Shown here: positions 20,011-27,835 of the stretch, piece by piece
Numbering within the stretch: position 1 is the first letter of the stretch
How the letters are laid out: each line of letters starts with the position of its first letter
Assembly: GCF_001658005.1 (NCBI RefSeq)
Contig: NZ_CP015986.1
Coordinates: 2,419,501-2,483,500, forward strand
DNA length: 64,000 nt
From: Sphingobium sp. EP60837
Lineage (GTDB): Bacteria > Pseudomonadota > Alphaproteobacteria > Sphingomonadales > Sphingomonadaceae
Direction of reading: 5' to 3'
The notes under the pieces: generated by a model
The model's database searches: none
The model's input: only the letters and a program-made list of their open reading frames with translations
Told to the model about the DNA's origin: nothing
Position numbers and translations under genes: made by a program

Positions 20011-20065
20011 TGAGCGAACAAAACAATTCAGGGACTCTCGCGGGGACAAAATGGGGAGATTGACG

Positions 20066-20773
20066 ATGACGAACGGGGTGGGAAGGATTGCCTCCTTCGG
20101 CCTGCTGGTAGGGATGATGTCGAGCGCCGCCTGGGCTGCGCCTGCCTCGCCCCTGCTGCAACTGAGCAAGCCGGAACTGAGGGATGCGCTGCGGAGCCGT
20201 TACGACACGGCGGTCGCGGCGGTGGGGGACGCCAGCGTGCGCACTTCGCAGGACAGCCGCTGGACTTGGGCGGTCGAAGCCAAGAACCAGTGCGGCATCG
20301 CCATCGGTTTCATCAAATCCGGCACTAGGGATGCGGACAGCATCAACAAGTGCGACGACTTTGTGGCACGCCTTTCGGCGCCGCCACCGCCGCCGGTGTC
20401 GGCCGCAGGTTCAGCCCCACCCGCGCTGGACTGCACGGCACCGGCGGTGTCCATCTTCTTCGACTGGAATATGGACACGCCCCTGCCGGAGGGCGCCGCT
20501 ACGGTAGGTCAGTTGACGCAATCGGCCGCTCAGTGCGGCTGGAAGCGCTTTGGCGTCACCGGTTACACCGATACGTCGGGCAGCAATCGCTATAATGACG
20601 GGCTGTCGCTTCGCCGTGCTCAGAATGTCGCGGGACTGCTGGGCCAGGGCGGCATCGCGGCGGATGCCATCACCGCCCGCGGCTTGGGCGAAACCCAGCT
20701 GAAGATCGAAACCGCCGATGGCGTGCGCGAGCCGATGAATCGCCGCGTCGAAATCACAGCCAGCGCGAATTAA
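20066..20773 (+). CDS. Exported OmpA-domain protein of the adhesin secretion operon
   Basis: A 235-residue protein with a signal peptide (RIASFGLLVGMMSSAAWAAP). A Cys-containing helical region (about residues 30-115) and a proline linker (PPPPPVSAAGSAPP) follow, then a C-terminal OmpA/MotB peptidoglycan-binding domain (about 130-235). The latter has FFDWNMDTPLPEGAA, GYTDTSGSNRYNDGLSLRRAQNV and GLGE, and NRRVEI at the end. The ATG at 20066 has GGGGAG 7 bases upstream; an ATG at 20051 is possible. It probably tethers the secretion or adhesin complex to the cell wall. OmpA-like genes also occur in the Shewanella bpf adhesin cluster. It begins 56 bases after the adhesin and ends 14 bases before tolC. 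Confidence 0.85.
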   Translation: MTNGVGRIASFGLLVGMMSSAAWAAPASPLLQLSKPELRDALRSRYDTAVAAVGDASVRTSQDSRWTWAVEAKNQCGIAIGFIKSGTRDADSINKCDDFVARLSAPPPPPVSAAGSAPPALDCTAPAVSIFFDWNMDTPLPEGAATVGQLTQSAAQCGWKRFGVTGYTDTSGSNRYNDGLSLRRAQNVAGLLGQGGIAADAITARGLGETQLKIETADGVREPMNRRVEITASAN

Positions 20774-20787
20774 GGGGGGAGGCGAAC

Positions 20788-22182
20788 ATGACATTGATGC
20801 GCAAGACATGCGGCAGCCTGATCGCCCTTTGTGTGGCGACGATGGCGGGGACGAGTTGGGCCCAGACCACGGACCTGAAAAGCGCAATCGCTGCGGCGAT
20901 CGACAGCCATCCGGAAATCAACCAGGCGATCCAGAATAAGGAAGCCATCGAATTTGAGCGCGAGCAGGCCAAGGGGCTCTATCTGCCGCGCGTCAGCATC
21001 GAAGGGTCGGCGGGCGTTCGGCGGCTGGAAAACGCCACGCGCCGCGCAATCGGCATTGAGGACCAGACGCTCTGGCCGCTTGAGGCGGGGCTGGTAGCGG
21101 AAGAGACCCTTTTTGACTCGGGCTATCGCAGCGCGGAGAAGCGGCGCCAGGCGGCCCGGATCGACGGCGCCGCACTGCGGGTGGGCGAGCGATCGCAGTT
21201 CGTGGCGCTGAACGTTACACGGCAATATCTGGACTATATGCTCCAGCAGCGGGTGGTCGCGGCCGCAGAGGACAATATCGCCTTCCACCGCAAATTGCTG
21301 GGCGATCTGGGCGAAGGCGTCAGCAAGGGTTCGATCAGCATTGCTGACCAGCAGCAGGCCGAGGAGCGGCTTCAGGCAGCCTTGGTCCGCAAGAGCGAGG
21401 CAGAGCAGGACCTGACCAATGCGGCAATCAGCTTTCGGACGCTGACTGGCCTGTCGATCGATCAGGTGAGCATGCCCGATCCGGTCACGAGCGCTGTGCC
21501 GCCGACTTTGGACGAGGCCATCGCGGCTGCGCGCACCCATAATCCACTCATCCGGGAAGCCGAGGCCGATATTCAGGCCGCCCATGCGGTGGTGGATGAA
21601 GCCAAGTCAGAGCTTGGGCCGACGGTGACGCTGGAAGGGCGTGGCCGAGTGGGTGAAGATGTCGATGGCTTCAAGGGCAGCACCAACGACGTGCAGGGCC
21701 GGGTGGTCGTGCGCTGGCAGCTGTTCAACGGCGGCATCAACCGGGCGAAGGTGCAGGAAATGACCCGCCGGGCGAGCGAAGCACGATTTCGCCTGAGCCA
21801 GCGTCAACGCGAGGCGGAAGATGATGTCCGCACTGCGTGGAATCGCTGGGACACGGAAAAGAAGCGCCTGACCGACCTGTCGCGTCAGGGCACCGTGTCG
21901 GACTCGCTGCTGGTCTCCTATCGCGAGCAGTTCAATGTCGGACGGCGTTCGCTGCTGGACGTGCTGGACAGCCAGAACACACGGTTCAACACGCAGGTTC
22001 GCGGCGAAACGGCGCGCTTCTCCGAAATCTTCGCGCAATATCAGATCCTCGCCGCGACCAATCAGTTGCTCGACACGCTGGGGATCGCGCAGCCTTCGGG
22101 CGCAAATCCTTATGCGCGTAAGAAATATGATGTTCCGGACCTGCCGCCTGCCGAATTGCAACGTCGGCGCTATCCGGGCTGA
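20788..22182 (+). CDS. TolC-family outer membrane channel (LapE-like)
   Basis: A 464-residue outer membrane efflux protein, the exit duct of the type I secretion system. A signal peptide (LIALCVATMAGTSWAQ) precedes two OEP repeats. The first contains DLKSAIAAAIDSHPEINQAIQNKEA and LYLPRVSIEGSAGVRRLEN, the second TLDEAIAAARTHNPLIREAEADIQAAHAVVDEAKSELGPTV. WQLFNGGINRAKVQEMTRRASEARFRL leads into the long periplasmic helices. The C-terminal extension (YARKKYDVPDLPPAELQRR) is short and charged. It starts 14 bases after the OmpA-domain gene behind AAGGGGGGAGG and lies in the same operon as the ABC transporter. Confidence 0.93.
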   Translation: MTLMRKTCGSLIALCVATMAGTSWAQTTDLKSAIAAAIDSHPEINQAIQNKEAIEFEREQAKGLYLPRVSIEGSAGVRRLENATRRAIGIEDQTLWPLEAGLVAEETLFDSGYRSAEKRRQAARIDGAALRVGERSQFVALNVTRQYLDYMLQQRVVAAAEDNIAFHRKLLGDLGEGVSKGSISIADQQQAEERLQAALVRKSEAEQDLTNAAISFRTLTGLSIDQVSMPDPVTSAVPPTLDEAIAAARTHNPLIREAEADIQAAHAVVDEAKSELGPTVTLEGRGRVGEDVDGFKGSTNDVQGRVVVRWQLFNGGINRAKVQEMTRRASEARFRLSQRQREAEDDVRTAWNRWDTEKKRLTDLSRQGTVSDSLLVSYREQFNVGRRSLLDVLDSQNTRFNTQVRGETARFSEIFAQYQILAATNQLLDTLGIAQPSGANPYARKKYDVPDLPPAELQRRRYPG

Positions 22183-22189
22183 GTATCCA

Positions 22190-22226
22190 TCTTTGGGGTC
22201 ATTCCGGCGCAAGCCGGGATGGCGCG
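22190..22226 (+). repeat. Dispersed intergenic palindromic repeat fragment
   Basis: Between tolC and the ABC gene the sequence TCATTCCGGCGCAAGCCGGGATG forms an imperfect hairpin. Read on the minus strand it encodes the IPACAGMT-like peptide often produced by REP-like repeats in proteobacterial spacers. It may act as an mRNA stabiliser or attenuator within the operon. Confidence 0.5.
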
Positions 22227-22235
22227 GGGTAAACA

Positions 22236-24395
22236 ATGTTGGAACGAAGCACGCTTAGCTTGGCCGAATGGCTGAGCCATCAAGGCACGCCCGGCGATGA
22301 GCTGGTCGATTGCATCGCCCATGTGGCGCGGCATTTCGACCGATCGCCGGGGGTCGTGGGGCTCCGCGCGGGGCTGGCGGTCGATGAATCGGGGCGCTTG
22401 CCCTTTCATCAGGCGGAATCGGCTCTCGATCAGATCGGGTTGCTGACGGACCATGTTCGGGGCCGGTTGGACAAGTGGCGGCCGGGCAATCTGCCTGCCA
22501 TCCTGCCGCTGCGGAATGACCGTTTTCTGCTGCTGCTGGACGTGCGCCAGGGGGATGCACTGGTGCAGCTGCCCCATGCGCCCGAGCCCGTTTGGGCGGC
22601 GATCAGCGACCTCGACGGCCATTTTACCGGCGAAGCGCTGGTGGTCATGGCCGACCATGGCCGAGAGCGGGCTGAAGAACGTCCTTGGGACGAGCGGGCG
22701 CGGCAGCATTGGTTCTGGCGCGAGGTGTGGCGGGCGAGGGGCTCCTTCGGATATGTGATGCTCGCAGCCGCGATCATCAACCTGCTCGCCTTTGCGCTGC
22801 CCCTGTTCACGATGAACGTCTATGACCGGATAATCCCGAACAAGGCGGCGTCCAGCCTTTGGGTGTTGGGCGTTGGCGTGATGCTGGCCTTCAGCCTCGA
22901 CTTCGCCCTGCGACTGGCGCGTGCAAGGCTTGTCGATGAGGCAGGGCGCGAAATTGACGAACGCCTGTCGCAACGCCTGTTCGAAAAGGTGATGAATGTG
23001 CCGCTGGCGAGTCGTGCGGGCAGCACGGGGGCGTTGGCGCGGCGCGTGTCCGAATTTGAATCGGTACGGGAATTCTTCACGTCCACCACCGTCGTTTTGG
23101 CGATCGACGTGCTGTTCCTGTTCTTCTTCGTCGGGATCATTGCGCTGCTGGGCGGCTGGCTGGCCGTCGTACCAGTCGTGATGATGGGGATCATGGCGGC
23201 CGCTGGGTTCTTTCTGCAGCGGTCGATGGCCCGGCTGTCGCGCGACGCCCAAGCCGACGCCAGCCTGCAGAATGCGGCCCTGGTCGAAGCGATCGGGGGC
23301 ATCGAGACGCTGAAGGCTTGCCGCGCTGAAGGGCGCGTACTCGAGCGCTGGCGGCGTTATGCGCGGATGAGCGCGGCGACGCAGGAGAAGCTGCGGCGGT
23401 TGAGTTCGACGAGCGTCACTCTGGCCGCGCTGTGCCAGCAGGTGACGAGCATCGCACTGGTGATCGGCGGCTTCTACATGTTTGCGGCGGGCAGTATTTC
23501 GATGGGCGCAATCATCGCCATCGTCATGCTGGCTGGTCGGTCGCTCTCGCCAGTGGGGCAGCTTGCCTTCGTGATCGTCCGGGCGCGGCAGGCCATGACC
23601 ACGCTTGGTAGCCTGCAGACGCTGATTGATCAGCCGGACGAGCGGCTCGACGGCGCACGCGGCATCATCCCCAAGATCCGGAAGGGAGCGATCGTTGCCA
23701 AGGATCTGGAGTTCGCCTATCCGGGAGCAAGCCAGCCGAGCCTTCGCGGCATCAACCTGAAGGTCGAACCCGGGGAGCGGATCGGGATTATCGGCCGGGT
23801 AGCGTCTGGAAAATCGACGCTGGGCCGAGTGATCTGTGGCCTTTACCCGCCAGCGGGCGGCGTGCTGACCATCGATGACATCGACAGCCGCCAATATCAT
23901 CCGCACGAGTTGCGCTCCGCCTTCCGGTATGTGGGACAGGATGCCGAGTTGTTCAGCGGATCGGTGCGGGAGAACCTGCTGCTCGGCGCACGCGAGGCTG
24001 ATGATGCGAAGCTGCTTGAAGCACTGGAACGTTCCGGCGCGTCCCGCTTCTTTGGTCGCGACGCCGCCGGTTTCGACCTGCATATCGGCGAGCGCGGCAA
24101 CCGCCTTTCAGGTGGGCAGCGCAGCTTCCTCGTACTGGCGCGAGCCTTGGTCGAACCGGCCAAGCTGCTGTTTCTGGACGAGCCGACGGGGGCGATGGAC
24201 AATCAGACCGAAAATCTGTTCATCGATCATCTGGAAAAGGCGCTGGAGCCCCAACAGACGCTGATCGTCTCCACGCATCGTCACGCATTGCTGCGGATCG
24301 TCGATCGGTTGATCGTGATCGATCAGGGTGTCGTGCTGGCAGACGGGCCGCGTGACGAGATCATCGGCCATCTTCAGCGCGGAGCCGGGCAATGA
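22236..24395 (+). CDS. Type I secretion ABC transporter with C39-like domain (LapB-like)
   Basis: A 719-residue membrane ATPase that drives adhesin export. Residues 1-150 resemble the C39-peptidase-like domain of RTX/LapB exporters without a catalytic Cys (LPAILPLRNDRFLLLLDVRQGD). The six-helix transmembrane domain spans about 165-460 (YVMLAAAIINLLAFALPLFTMNVYDRIIPN at its start). The nucleotide-binding domain has Walker A GRVASGKST, Q-loop YVGQDAELFSGSVRENLL, signature LSGGQRS, Walker B KLLFLDEPTGAMD and the H-loop STHRH. The gene follows tolC by 53 bases and overlaps the SleB gene by 4 bases (ATGA). Confidence 0.93.
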   Translation: MLERSTLSLAEWLSHQGTPGDELVDCIAHVARHFDRSPGVVGLRAGLAVDESGRLPFHQAESALDQIGLLTDHVRGRLDKWRPGNLPAILPLRNDRFLLLLDVRQGDALVQLPHAPEPVWAAISDLDGHFTGEALVVMADHGRERAEERPWDERARQHWFWREVWRARGSFGYVMLAAAIINLLAFALPLFTMNVYDRIIPNKAASSLWVLGVGVMLAFSLDFALRLARARLVDEAGREIDERLSQRLFEKVMNVPLASRAGSTGALARRVSEFESVREFFTSTTVVLAIDVLFLFFFVGIIALLGGWLAVVPVVMMGIMAAAGFFLQRSMARLSRDAQADASLQNAALVEAIGGIETLKACRAEGRVLERWRRYARMSAATQEKLRRLSSTSVTLAALCQQVTSIALVIGGFYMFAAGSISMGAIIAIVMLAGRSLSPVGQLAFVIVRARQAMTTLGSLQTLIDQPDERLDGARGIIPKIRKGAIVAKDLEFAYPGASQPSLRGINLKVEPGERIGIIGRVASGKSTLGRVICGLYPPAGGVLTIDDIDSRQYHPHELRSAFRYVGQDAELFSGSVRENLLLGAREADDAKLLEALERSGASRFFGRDAAGFDLHIGERGNRLSGGQRSFLVLARALVEPAKLLFLDEPTGAMDNQTENLFIDHLEKALEPQQTLIVSTHRHALLRIVDRLIVIDQGVVLADGPRDEIIGHLQRGAGQ

Positions 24396-25378
24396 GCGCG
24401 CTCGTTCGCAGCGTGGGTATGGCAGCGCCGGTAGCGCTTGCGGTCACGATGGCGGCATATTGGCACGGAGGTCAGCCGCGTCCGGCGGTACAGGCAAAGA
24501 TCATGGAGGCCGCTCCAGCGATTCCCGGTAAATATCTGGCGCTGGTTGCCATGACCGAGAAGGTTGATTCGGCAGCGGAAGGTGAGAAGGCGCGGGAGGA
24601 AAATCAGCGTCTTGGTTTTGCTGGGGGCGATATCGCTGCGGCCAAGCCATTCCGCGCTCTGGGGGGAGCGGGTGAGGATCATGATCGCGCGCTGCAATGT
24701 CTTACGCAGGCCATTTATTATGAAGCTGCGCATGAGCCCGAAAGTGGCCAGCGGGCCGTCGCCCAAGTTGTGCTGAACCGCGTGCGCCACCCCGCCTTCG
24801 CCAAGACGGTGTGCGGCGTGGTGTATCAGCGGTTCGACGCTGCCGTTTGCCAGTTTAGCTTCGTGTGCGACGGCTCGCTCGCGCGGCGGCCGTCGCCGGC
24901 CCTCTGGGACCGGGCGAAGCGGATCGCCACGGATGCGCTGGGAGGGCGGGTAGAGAAAGACGTCGGCACCGCGACCCACTATCATGCCGATTATGTTTTT
25001 CCGCGCTGGGCGCCCCATCTGGCGAAGCTGATTCAGATCGGCGCGCATATCTTCTACCGCTGGCCGGGCGGGTGGGGCCAGCCGAGCGCCTTTTCGGGGC
25101 GGTATGCGGGGGGCGAAAACATTCCGGCATTTGATCCGTCGCGGTACGCCGCTGCGCCTGCGTCCGTGATCGATTATCCCCCGGTCGCTGCCCTTACGGA
25201 GCGGCGCGCGGTCAATGATGTCGGGGGGCGAATGGACCCGACCAAAGGGTGGAAGCTATCGATTGCCGATCCTTCGCCGAGCGGCGGCGCATTGGGCGAT
25301 ATGCTCGCCCGCCAGGAAAAGGTCGCGCCGATCACGCTGGCCGCTGACGACCATAATATCCAAGGGGTGCAACCATGA
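24392..25378 (+). CDS. SleB-family cell wall hydrolase inside the secretion operon
   Basis: A 328-residue protein with an N-terminal signal anchor (VGMAAPVALAVTMAAYW) and a Hydrolase_2/SleB domain at about residues 105-245. The latter shows LTQAIYYEAAHEPESGQRAVAQVVLNRV with the conserved Glu, then VCGVVYQ, CQFSFVCDG, THYHADYVFPRWAP and GAHIFYRWPG. SleB-type enzymes cut peptidoglycan glycan strands (muramidase or transglycosylase activity). The gene is coupled at both ends: ATGA overlap with the ABC exporter and again with the HlyD adaptor. A role in opening the cell wall for assembly of the secretion or adhesin complex is inferred; it is not a standard part of type I systems. Confidence 0.88.
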   Translation: MSALVRSVGMAAPVALAVTMAAYWHGGQPRPAVQAKIMEAAPAIPGKYLALVAMTEKVDSAAEGEKAREENQRLGFAGGDIAAAKPFRALGGAGEDHDRALQCLTQAIYYEAAHEPESGQRAVAQVVLNRVRHPAFAKTVCGVVYQRFDAAVCQFSFVCDGSLARRPSPALWDRAKRIATDALGGRVEKDVGTATHYHADYVFPRWAPHLAKLIQIGAHIFYRWPGGWGQPSAFSGRYAGGENIPAFDPSRYAAAPASVIDYPPVAALTERRAVNDVGGRMDPTKGWKLSIADPSPSGGALGDMLARQEKVAPITLAADDHNIQGVQP

Positions 25379-26649
25379 TTTCGCGCTGGATCAACTGGCT
25401 GCGAGGGCAACCGGGCAACAAGCAGGTCATTCTTTACAGCGGCGGCGGCATGCTGGTCTTCTTGATGTGGGCCAGCCTGGCACCCGTCGATGAGGTGACG
25501 CATGGGCAGGGGCGGGTGATCCCGTCCAGCAAGGCGCAGGTCATCCAGTCCGCTGAACCGACGACGATCGAGGAAATCCTTGTCCGATCGGGCCAGAAGG
25601 TGAGCAAGGGACAGCTTCTGGTGCGCCTGGACGACGCCATGCTGGCATCGGAACTGGGGCAGCTTCAGGCCGAAACCCGCTCGTTGACGGCGCGGGCGGG
25701 TCGGCTGGAGAAGGAGGGCACCGGCGCGGGTGCGGCTTGCATGACAGGCGGACCTGAATGCCAGCAGGAACAGGCGCTGGCCGACGTGCGGCAGTCGGCA
25801 TTGCGGAGCAAGCAGGACGCCATGTCGGCGCAGGTTGAGCAGCGCCGACGTGAGCTGGGCGAAGCGCAGGCGACGATCGCGAGTCTTTCCGGCAGCGTAC
25901 AATTAGCGCGGCAACGCGTGTCGATGCTGGAGCCTCTGGCAGCGAAATCGATTATCCCGCAGACAGAATTGCTCGACGCCCGGCGAGAGCTGGTGGATGC
26001 GCAGGGACGGTTGAACGCGGCGCAGCAACAGGCTTCGCGTGCCTCCGCGGCCATCCGCGAGGCGCAGGCGCAACTATCCGAAGCCAATTTCCAGTTTCGC
26101 CAGGATGCACTTAACGAACGCAGCCAGTTGGAAGCAAAGATCGCGGTGAACAGTGAATCGCTGCGGGGCGCCAAGGGGCGGGCGCAGCGGGCGGAAATTC
26201 GCTCTCCGGTCGATGGTGTCGTGAATGACGTTCAGGTGACGACCATTGGCGGCTTCGTCAGTCCGGGGCAGAAGATCATGCAGATCGTGCCGGTGGGCGA
26301 CAAGTTGCTGGTCGAAGCGCGGGTAAAGCCCAATGACATCGCCTTCATCAAGACCGGCGACCGCGCCGTGGTGAAAGTCACCGCCTACGACTTTTCCATC
26401 TATGGTGGGCTGACCGGCACGGTGCAGCAGGTGTCGGCCGACAGCGTCTATGATGAAGCGACGCGTGAAGCCTATTTCACCGTGGTCGTAGAAACGGATC
26501 GGGCCTGGTTGGGCTCGGGCGCGCACAAGCTGCCGATCACGCCGGGCATGGTGTGCGACGTGGAGATACTGACCGGCCGGAAGTCGGTGCTGGCCTATCT
26601 GCTCAAGCCGATTATGAAGGCGCGGTCGGAGGCATTGCGGGAAAGGTGA
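25375..26649 (+). CDS. HlyD-family membrane fusion protein (LapC-like)
   Basis: A 424-residue periplasmic adaptor linking the ABC exporter to TolC. A short cytoplasmic N-terminus precedes one transmembrane helix (VILYSGGGMLVFLMWASLAP, about residues 18-37). Then come the biotinyl/lipoyl half-motif (VIPSSKAQVIQSAEPTTIEEILVRSGQKVSKGQLLVRLDD), a long coiled-coil hairpin (about 90-260) with two Cys (CMTGGPEC), and the beta-barrel (IRSPVDGVVNDVQVTTIGGFVSPGQ, GDRAVVKVTAYDFSIYGGLTGTV). PGMVCDVEILTGRKSVLAYLLKPI near the end is typical of HlyD/LapC. It overlaps the SleB gene by 4 bases and closes the operon. Confidence 0.93.
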   Translation: MISRWINWLRGQPGNKQVILYSGGGMLVFLMWASLAPVDEVTHGQGRVIPSSKAQVIQSAEPTTIEEILVRSGQKVSKGQLLVRLDDAMLASELGQLQAETRSLTARAGRLEKEGTGAGAACMTGGPECQQEQALADVRQSALRSKQDAMSAQVEQRRRELGEAQATIASLSGSVQLARQRVSMLEPLAAKSIIPQTELLDARRELVDAQGRLNAAQQQASRASAAIREAQAQLSEANFQFRQDALNERSQLEAKIAVNSESLRGAKGRAQRAEIRSPVDGVVNDVQVTTIGGFVSPGQKIMQIVPVGDKLLVEARVKPNDIAFIKTGDRAVVKVTAYDFSIYGGLTGTVQQVSADSVYDEATREAYFTVVVETDRAWLGSGAHKLPITPGMVCDVEILTGRKSVLAYLLKPIMKARSEALRER

Positions 26650-26712
26650 TCACCCCGCCCTTCGCCGTGCGCTTGCCATTCGACAGGCTCAGGGCACTAA
26701 GGCGGCGAACAG

Positions 26713-27768
26713 TCAGCGTGCGGCGAACTGCACCGGCTGCGGCTTGGTCACGCGGTAACCGTGTGTCCAACGGCCATAGGCGTTAAAGCTCAGGATTGGC
26801 CGGTAATCGCTGACCTGCGACGAAGGGAGCACCTTGTCAGTCATATTGTCCAGGATCATGAGTTCATTGCCGATCCGCACTGCCAGCACCGCATGATCAG
26901 CCTGGCGCGCTAAATCGCGGGCAATGACGAGGAACATGGCGCGGCGATCGAAGCCAACCGCTTCGAGCAGCTTCATCTTGGCGATGGCATAATCTTCGCA
27001 ATCGCCCGCGCCGCGGAGCAGTGACTGGTTGGCCGGTGCCCAGCTGTCACCACCCTGTCGATCATCAATGAAGCGCAGCCGCTGGTTGACCCAGCGGTTG
27101 ATCATCTCGATCTGCTGTTGCCCGCCCGCGGCCTGCGCGGTGTGGAGGATGTTGCCCCACAGGCCCTTGCGGGTCAGAGGCTGCGATATCGAAGCCCATT
27201 TGCCGTCGAGCACCGTATGTCCGATCGGCAGCGCGACCGATCCGAATATATCGGGCTGACCCATGCGCGGCGCAGGCTGGTCGGAGAGCGGAGTCGGCCG
27301 TATTGATGTCAGGAAAGCAGTGGGACGCGGCCCCGGTGTCGGCACGAGGCCGCGCATGAAGGCTGGCGTCAGATCGCGCTGGCGGTAGTCGAGACCGGCG
27401 ACGGCTATTGAGAGTTGTACGCCCTCCAATCGCCAGCCGGGCAGCTTGCCGAGGAAGTCGCTAATTCGCCGGTCATTCATGACCGCCGCCGGGGTGGGCG
27501 ACACGCGGATGAATGTGGCGGGCACCGCACCACCCTGCTGCGCGCTGATCGCCGCAAGGCGGCTCATGCCTCCAGCCAAAAGATTTGCCGAGTTGCGGTC
27601 GGAGGGGGAGTAGTTAGCCTGGCTCTGGCCTGCATAAGGCGTAGCCGGCAGGGTCAGAGGAGCCTGGGCGCTGGCATGACCGCTCGCGCCCGCCAGCAGC
27701 AGCGCCGGGGCAACCAGCAGGGCGGAGGTGCGAAGGAATGGGACGAAGCCTGACATGCTTCGCACCAT
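26713..27768 (-). CDS. lapG: LapG-type periplasmic cysteine protease (BTLCP/DUF920)
   Basis: A 351-residue transglutaminase-like cysteine peptidase with a signal peptide (ALLVAPALLLAGASGHASAQA). The catalytic triad can be placed at Cys257 (GAGDCEDYAIAKMKL), His292 (ADHAVLAVRIG) and Asp307 (MILDNMTD). The 35- and 15-residue spacing is close to LapG. Known LapG cleaves LapA-type adhesins near their N-terminus to release them from the surface when c-di-GMP falls. The first 190 residues are longer than in Pseudomonas LapG and lack a known domain. It converges on the secretion operon with a 63-base gap. The symbol is by function; orthology is inferred. Confidence 0.88.
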   Translation of the reverse strand: MVRSMSGFVPFLRTSALLVAPALLLAGASGHASAQAPLTLPATPYAGQSQANYSPSDRNSANLLAGGMSRLAAISAQQGGAVPATFIRVSPTPAAVMNDRRISDFLGKLPGWRLEGVQLSIAVAGLDYRQRDLTPAFMRGLVPTPGPRPTAFLTSIRPTPLSDQPAPRMGQPDIFGSVALPIGHTVLDGKWASISQPLTRKGLWGNILHTAQAAGGQQQIEMINRWVNQRLRFIDDRQGGDSWAPANQSLLRGAGDCEDYAIAKMKLLEAVGFDRRAMFLVIARDLARQADHAVLAVRIGNELMILDNMTDKVLPSSQVSDYRPILSFNAYGRWTHGYRVTKPQPVQFAAR

Positions 27769-27835
27769 CCCGCAGAAAATTGAACATAGGGTGCGCCGCC
27801 CTGGTTAACGAGGCGATAGGCATTAATGTAGGAAA

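Noticed and set aside
18586..20169. A 527-codon minus-strand open frame across the adhesin 3' end and the OmpA-domain gene
   Set aside because: It runs antisense to two well-supported coding regions and has no recognisable domain; it is a GC-bias shadow.
22170..24083. A 637-codon minus-strand open frame opposite the ABC exporter gene
   Set aside because: The plus strand encodes a complete exporter with all ATPase motifs. The antisense product is His/Arg/Gln-rich and ends in the repeat-derived IPACAGMT peptide.
26650..26712. A possible dispersed repeat (CATTCGACAGGCTCAGGGCA) between the HlyD and protease genes
   Set aside because: It resembles the common TTCGACAAGCTCAGG-type spacer repeat, but only one partial copy is present, so it cannot be supported from this window.
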